NCBI GenBank assembly: GCA_947456345.1
Contig: CANGQU010000020.1
Location: 1-8,603, forward strand
Length of the DNA: 8,603 nt
Direction of reading: 5' to 3'
DNA from: Alphaproteobacteria bacterium
Lineage (GTDB): Bacteria; Pseudomonadota; Alphaproteobacteria; SHNJ01
Both the position numbers and the translations under genes were made by a program. Positions 5,098 through 8,603 of the stretch are shown in pieces. Each line of letters starts with the position of its first letter. The stretch's first letter is position 1. The notes below the pieces were generated by a model. The model did no database searches, had not been told where the DNA came from, and worked only from the letters and a program-made list of their open reading frames with translations.

Positions 5098-6276
5098 CTA
5101 CCCAGTTCCCCGCAACGGCAAGCGGATTTCGCGATGGATATCCAGGTTCAGCAACAGCCCAAAACCGATCATCACCGCCAATAGCGATGTGCCGCCATAG
5201 GATAATAGGGGCAAAGGCACACCCACCACCGGCAACAAGCCCATAACCATGCCGACATTGATAAATAGATAAAGAAACAAATTGGTCGATAATCCAACCG
5301 CCAACAGCCGCGAATATTGCGATTGGGCATTGAATGCCACGAGGTAGCCATACGCGATCAGCAGCGCATATAGAATCAAAACTAGGGCTGCGCCGAACAT
5401 GCCGAACTCCTCACCGAACACGGTAAAGATAAAATCGGTCTGCATTTCGGGCAGAAAATTCAAATGGCTTTGCGTACCGTCCAAATACCCTTTGCCAAAC
5501 ACGCCACCGGAACCCAGAGCGATTTTCGATTGGATGATATGATACCCGCTGCCTAGCGGATCTGTTTCTGGCTCAAGAAAAGTCAACACGCGCTGTTTTT
5601 GATAATCATGCATGAAATGCCACAGCACCGGTATGGCCGCCAACAGCGCGCTTATTCCGGCGATAATAACGCTTAGCCGTAAACCGGCCAACACCGTCAA
5701 AGTACCCGCTAGGAAAAGTAAAATGCTGGCCGTGCCAAGATTCGGTTGACGCAATATCAGCGCCACCGGAATCACGGTCAACAGAACCGGCACAACCAGG
5801 GAGCGCCAACCGCGAATCGATTCCGCGTCCACGCCATGATAATAGCGGGCCAAAATCAACAAGAGGCAAATTTTCATCAACTCCGATGGCTGTAACTGGA
5901 TAAATCCTAAATCCAGCCAACGCTGGGCACCCATCCCGATACTGCCGACAATTTCAACCGCCACCAATAACACCAAGCACCCGCCATAAAGTAACGGCGC
6001 CATATGCAGCCAACGACGTATATCCACCAATGCCAGGAAAAGCATCAAACCAAAAAAGACGCAAAAACGCAGCAAGTGCGCGCCAGCCCAAGGTTGGAAC
6101 GAGCCACCGCCCGCAGAAAACAAGGCCATCACGCCAATTAGCGCCAATAGCGTGATAATACCGATGACCGGCCAAGGTAAACGCTGCATCTTTTCCGGTA
6201 TCGCCAGGCTGTCTGGTAGCGGCGTCCAAAAACGGTCGCGGGCCACTTCGTATAAATTGGCGATGGCTTTAATCAT
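5098..6276 (-). CDS. rodA: RodA, SEDS-family peptidoglycan glycosyltransferase
   Basis: RodA polymerises lipid II into glycan strands for sidewall growth and works in a complex with PBP2 under MreBCD control. The 392-residue length is typical. The protein has about ten hydrophobic segments and the SEDS landmarks: GAQRWLDLGFIQLQPSELMK (116-135), RQPNLGTA (176-183), SGYHIIQSKIALGSGG (243-258), GKGYLDGTQSHLNFLPE (261-277), TDFIFTVFGEEFG (280-292) and PLPLLSYGGTS (354-364). D281 in TDFIF corresponds to the catalytic Asp (D262 of E. coli RodA). RQPNLGTA has Asn where many family members have Asp (xPDLGT), a modest variation. The ATG at 6276 overlaps the end of mrdA by 8 nt, with a GGGGA ribosome-binding site inside the mrdA 3' end, so translation of the two is probably coupled. 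FtsW is the close alternative, but the mrdA neighbour argues for RodA. Confidence 0.97.
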   Translation of the reverse strand: MIKAIANLYEVARDRFWTPLPDSLAIPEKMQRLPWPVIGIITLLALIGVMALFSAGGGSFQPWAGAHLLRFCVFFGLMLFLALVDIRRWLHMAPLLYGGCLVLLVAVEIVGSIGMGAQRWLDLGFIQLQPSELMKICLLLILARYYHGVDAESIRGWRSLVVPVLLTVIPVALILRQPNLGTASILLFLAGTLTVLAGLRLSVIIAGISALLAAIPVLWHFMHDYQKQRVLTFLEPETDPLGSGYHIIQSKIALGSGGVFGKGYLDGTQSHLNFLPEMQTDFIFTVFGEEFGMFGAALVLILYALLIAYGYLVAFNAQSQYSRLLAVGLSTNLFLYLFINVGMVMGLLPVVGVPLPLLSYGGTSLLAVMIGFGLLLNLDIHREIRLPLRGTG

Positions 6277-8182
6277 GCTCGTCCCCGCTGGGTTGTTGAT
6301 CCGCTGGCAGTGGCGCTACTTCCGTTTCGGCAGCAGAGCGATTGGCCAGTTCCGGATCCCGAAGCTGCGCCATCAGCAATAAATCGCGGGCGATTGGTGC
6401 CGCCACGGCCGAACCCCCGCCGCCATGCTCAACAACAACGGCAGCGACGTATTTTGGCTGGGCTATGGGCGCAAAGCCGACAAAAAGGGCGTGATCGCGG
6501 TCGCGCCACGGTCGGTTCTCATTTTTAGTGATACCCCGCGCCCGCTCCGCCAAGCTGATGCGCTTGACCTGCGAAGTTCCCGTTTTACCTGCCATATCAA
6601 AGCCAGGTTTGCGAATTCGCGCGGCATAGGCGGTACCGTTCGGCTCCATCGTAACCTGGCGCATGCCCTCGATGACTAGATCTAAATGCTCCTGTTTGAA
6701 TTTTGGGGCCAACAAATCTGGTGCGGCGCCAGCAGCAGCCTGCTGCTGTCCGCGCACTATGAATGGAGCGACTTGGCGATTGCCGTTTATCACCTGCGCC
6801 GTCATCCGCGCCAGCTGAATCGGCGTAGTTAGAACATAACCTTGACCGATACCGGCGATCAGCGTTTCGCCCAAATGCCAGGGCTTCTTAAATCGCTGCT
6901 GTTTCCAGCGCCGATCGGGAACCAAGCCCGACTTCTCACCCGGCACATCGATTCCCGTAGGGGCAGACAAACCGAGCTTACGCGAAGTTTCCGCCAAACG
7001 GTCGATGCCCAAACGGCTGGCTATTTCATAGAAATAAACGTCGCATGATTCACGCAACGCGCCGACCAGATCCAAATAGCCGTGCCCACCTTTTTTCCAG
7101 CAGTGGAAAATGGCGCTGCCCAATTCCGTATGCCCATCACAATAAATCCGCTCGCGCGGACTGACCAAACCATATTCCAAAGCCGAAAGGGCAGTGACGA
7201 TTTTGTAGGTCGAGCCGGGCGAATACAATCCCGCCAAGGCCTTGTTGGTAAGCGGTACGCGTGGGTTGTTCAGCAATTCTTCCCACGCCTTGACCGAGAT
7301 ACCGTTATTGAACAAGTTGGAATTGAATCCCGGCGCCGAGGCCAAGGTAAGAACCTCCCCGTTATGCGCATTCATCACCACGGCCGAGCCGCTTTGCCCC
7401 TCGAGCAAGGCCATGGCCTTGGCCTGAATCTCGATGTCCAAGGTGGTGGTGATATCCTGGCCTGGCTTGCCCTCGTCCGTTGCCAACTCGCGGATGACGC
7501 GGCCATAGGCGTTGACTTCCAATTGGCTGGAACCGGCCAGACCGCGTAGCTCTTGTTCGTATTTTTTTTCTACGCCTTTTTTACCAACACGCAATTCCGG
7601 CGCCTTGAGCAACGGATCATCGCCAAAGACATTGCTATCCAGTTCTTTTTCCGAGACCGGCGCAACATAGCCTAAAGCGTGCGAGGTAATCTCGGCAAAT
7701 GGATAATAGCGGCTTTGACCGACCTCGATGCTGGCGCCCGGCAGATCGAGATTATGCAGCTCGAGCGCAGCCATCTGCTCCCACTCTAGCGCGTCGTTGA
7801 CCACGATGGGTTGAAATTTGGGACGCTTGACCAGTTCGGCCTGAATACGGCCGATATCATGCTCGCTTAGATTCAAAATGCGGATCAGCTTGGTCAGCGT
7901 CAGGCCCAGATTGCCGGATTTTTCAGGTATCAACAGTAGGCGGAAATTCTGCGCATTTTCGGCCATTACGACCCCGCGCCGGTCTTTGATCAACCCGCGC
8001 GGCGGGATCAATAGGCGCAGATTGATCCGGTTTTCTTCGGATAGTAGCTTGTATTTATCACCCTCGATAATTTGCAGATAATGCAAGCGGCCGAGCAAGG
8101 TCAAAACCAACGCCGCCTTGCCCGCGCCAAAAACCATGGCGCGGCGGGTGAATTGCCTTTGACGCTCGTAATCTCTGCTCAT
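6269..8182 (-). CDS. mrdA: Penicillin-binding protein 2, elongasome DD-transpeptidase
   Basis: PBP2 crosslinks peptidoglycan in the periplasm during cell elongation and partners RodA. The 637-residue length and all class B PBP motifs fit. There is a short cytoplasmic N-terminus, then one membrane anchor (about 16-38) and the dimerisation domain with IPPRGLIKDRRG (59-70). The transpeptidase domain follows with the catalytic SxxK in SPGSTYK (S324, K327), the SxD motif SCD (379-381) followed by VYFYEIA, and the KTGTS motif (533-537). LIAGIGQGYVLTTPIQLA (441-458) is also typical. The C-terminal tail after about 605 is acidic and Pro/Ala-rich, probably flexible. The ATG at 8182 lies 9 nt after the mreD stop with no clear Shine-Dalgarno, which suggests translational coupling. 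M16 is an alternative start but would remove the basic cytoplasmic end before the anchor. Confidence 0.97.
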   Translation of the reverse strand: MSRDYERQRQFTRRAMVFGAGKAALVLTLLGRLHYLQIIEGDKYKLLSEENRINLRLLIPPRGLIKDRRGVVMAENAQNFRLLLIPEKSGNLGLTLTKLIRILNLSEHDIGRIQAELVKRPKFQPIVVNDALEWEQMAALELHNLDLPGASIEVGQSRYYPFAEITSHALGYVAPVSEKELDSNVFGDDPLLKAPELRVGKKGVEKKYEQELRGLAGSSQLEVNAYGRVIRELATDEGKPGQDITTTLDIEIQAKAMALLEGQSGSAVVMNAHNGEVLTLASAPGFNSNLFNNGISVKAWEELLNNPRVPLTNKALAGLYSPGSTYKIVTALSALEYGLVSPRERIYCDGHTELGSAIFHCWKKGGHGYLDLVGALRESCDVYFYEIASRLGIDRLAETSRKLGLSAPTGIDVPGEKSGLVPDRRWKQQRFKKPWHLGETLIAGIGQGYVLTTPIQLARMTAQVINGNRQVAPFIVRGQQQAAAGAAPDLLAPKFKQEHLDLVIEGMRQVTMEPNGTAYAARIRKPGFDMAGKTGTSQVKRISLAERARGITKNENRPWRDRDHALFVGFAPIAQPKYVAAVVVEHGGGGSAVAAPIARDLLLMAQLRDPELANRSAAETEVAPLPADQQPSGDEHD

Positions 8183-8191
8183 GGATAGTAT

Positions 8192-8603
8192 TTAACCGCT
8201 ATGCGCCAAATTGACAACCACGCGCAAGCCCCAGAGCAGCGGTATGGAAATCAAAACAAACGCCGCCGCTGTAAAAATGACCCGCCCCATAACCAACCCC
8301 ATGCCCATATGCAGGCCAAAAGCCCAGCCCAACAACATCAAGCACAAGCTATGCGCCAACATGACCAGGGTAAAGGCCAGTAAAATCCAATAAATTGATT
8401 TGGCAAAAATATAGGGCCGCAACTGCTGTAACAGCAACAAAAGGCCAATATTCAATAACGCGTTCATGCCCAAAGGCAGATTAAAAGCCAGATCCTGCAA
8501 TAACCCAATGCCAAAAAAAACGGAATAGCGCGTCAATTCCGGGCGAACCAAGACCCAAAAAAACATCACGATCAAACAGAGATTGGGGAAAATCGGATTA
8601 AGC
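8192..8603 (-). CDS. mreD: Rod shape-determining protein MreD, C-terminal part
   Basis: MreD is an integral inner-membrane protein of the elongasome, linking MreB and MreC to the peptidoglycan synthases. The frame is open to the right edge, so the start is missing; 136 residues and the stop are present. TTG at 8575 and ATG at 8566 are internal codons rather than starts, because the upstream residues LNPIFPNLC continue the family pattern (P-x-L-x-L-I-x-x-x-x-W-x-L-x-R-P). Recognisable segments are the RPE after the first visible membrane span and GIGLLQDLAFNLPLGMNAL. About five hydrophobic segments follow one another with short loops, as expected. It lies 9 nt before mrdA and 3' of the presumed mreB and mreC, which are off the window. 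The sequence is weakly conserved in general, so the call leans on the motif and the gene order together. Confidence 0.88.
   Translation of the reverse strand, partial: LNPIFPNLCLIVMFFWVLVRPELTRYSVFFGIGLLQDLAFNLPLGMNALLNIGLLLLLQQLRPYIFAKSIYWILLAFTLVMLAHSLCLMLLGWAFGLHMGMGLVMGRVIFTAAAFVLISIPLLWGLRVVVNLAHSG

Noticed and set aside
7082..7549. 155-codon plus-strand frame
   Set aside because: It is antisense to the conserved PBP2 gene and shows no protein family features.

Overview
All convincing genes lie on the minus strand, so the window reads right to left. It looks like the chromosome of an alphaproteobacterium of intermediate GC content. The pointers are a short class I ribonucleotide reductase large subunit of the alphaproteobacterial kind, and the mreD-mrdA-rodA gene order typical of that group. 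No species or genus can be named from the sequence alone. No plus-strand gene, tRNA, rRNA, CRISPR array, insertion sequence or phage gene was seen.

Right part (5098-8603): the end of a cell-shape operon. It holds a 3' fragment of mreD (its start is off the window), then mrdA (PBP2, the elongasome transpeptidase), then rodA (the elongasome glycosyltransferase). The genes are packed tightly: 9 nt between mreD and mrdA, and an 8-nt overlap between mrdA and rodA. mreB and mreC are probably just outside the right edge.

Middle part (1296-4954): three genes in one direction with gaps of 24 and 17 nt, preceded by an AT-rich 143-nt spacer with promoter-like elements and two inverted repeats. The first encodes an unrecognised 834-residue protein. 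Its last quarter carries two copies of a 48-residue unit with an H-x-C-G-P-x-C-x-C-G-K motif, plus a third Cys cluster. The second encodes an unrecognised 173-residue protein with a His-rich tail. The third encodes a typical-2-Cys-like peroxiredoxin that keeps the peroxidatic Cys but has lost the resolving Cys and the active-site Pro. Together they are the best candidate here for an undescribed thiol, metal or peroxide system; that functional link is inference.

Left part (1-1295): a 445-nt non-coding region followed by the first 283 codons of nrdA (class I ribonucleotide reductase alpha subunit), which runs off the left edge. The non-coding region carries two perfect DnaA boxes arranged head to head as a 20-bp palindrome, three one-mismatch DnaA boxes in one orientation, and a degenerate pair of NrdR-like boxes spaced 31 bp apart. 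This suggests nrdA is tied to replication initiation and nucleotide supply. The large subunit appears to lack the N-terminal ATP-cone, so transcriptional control may matter more than usual.
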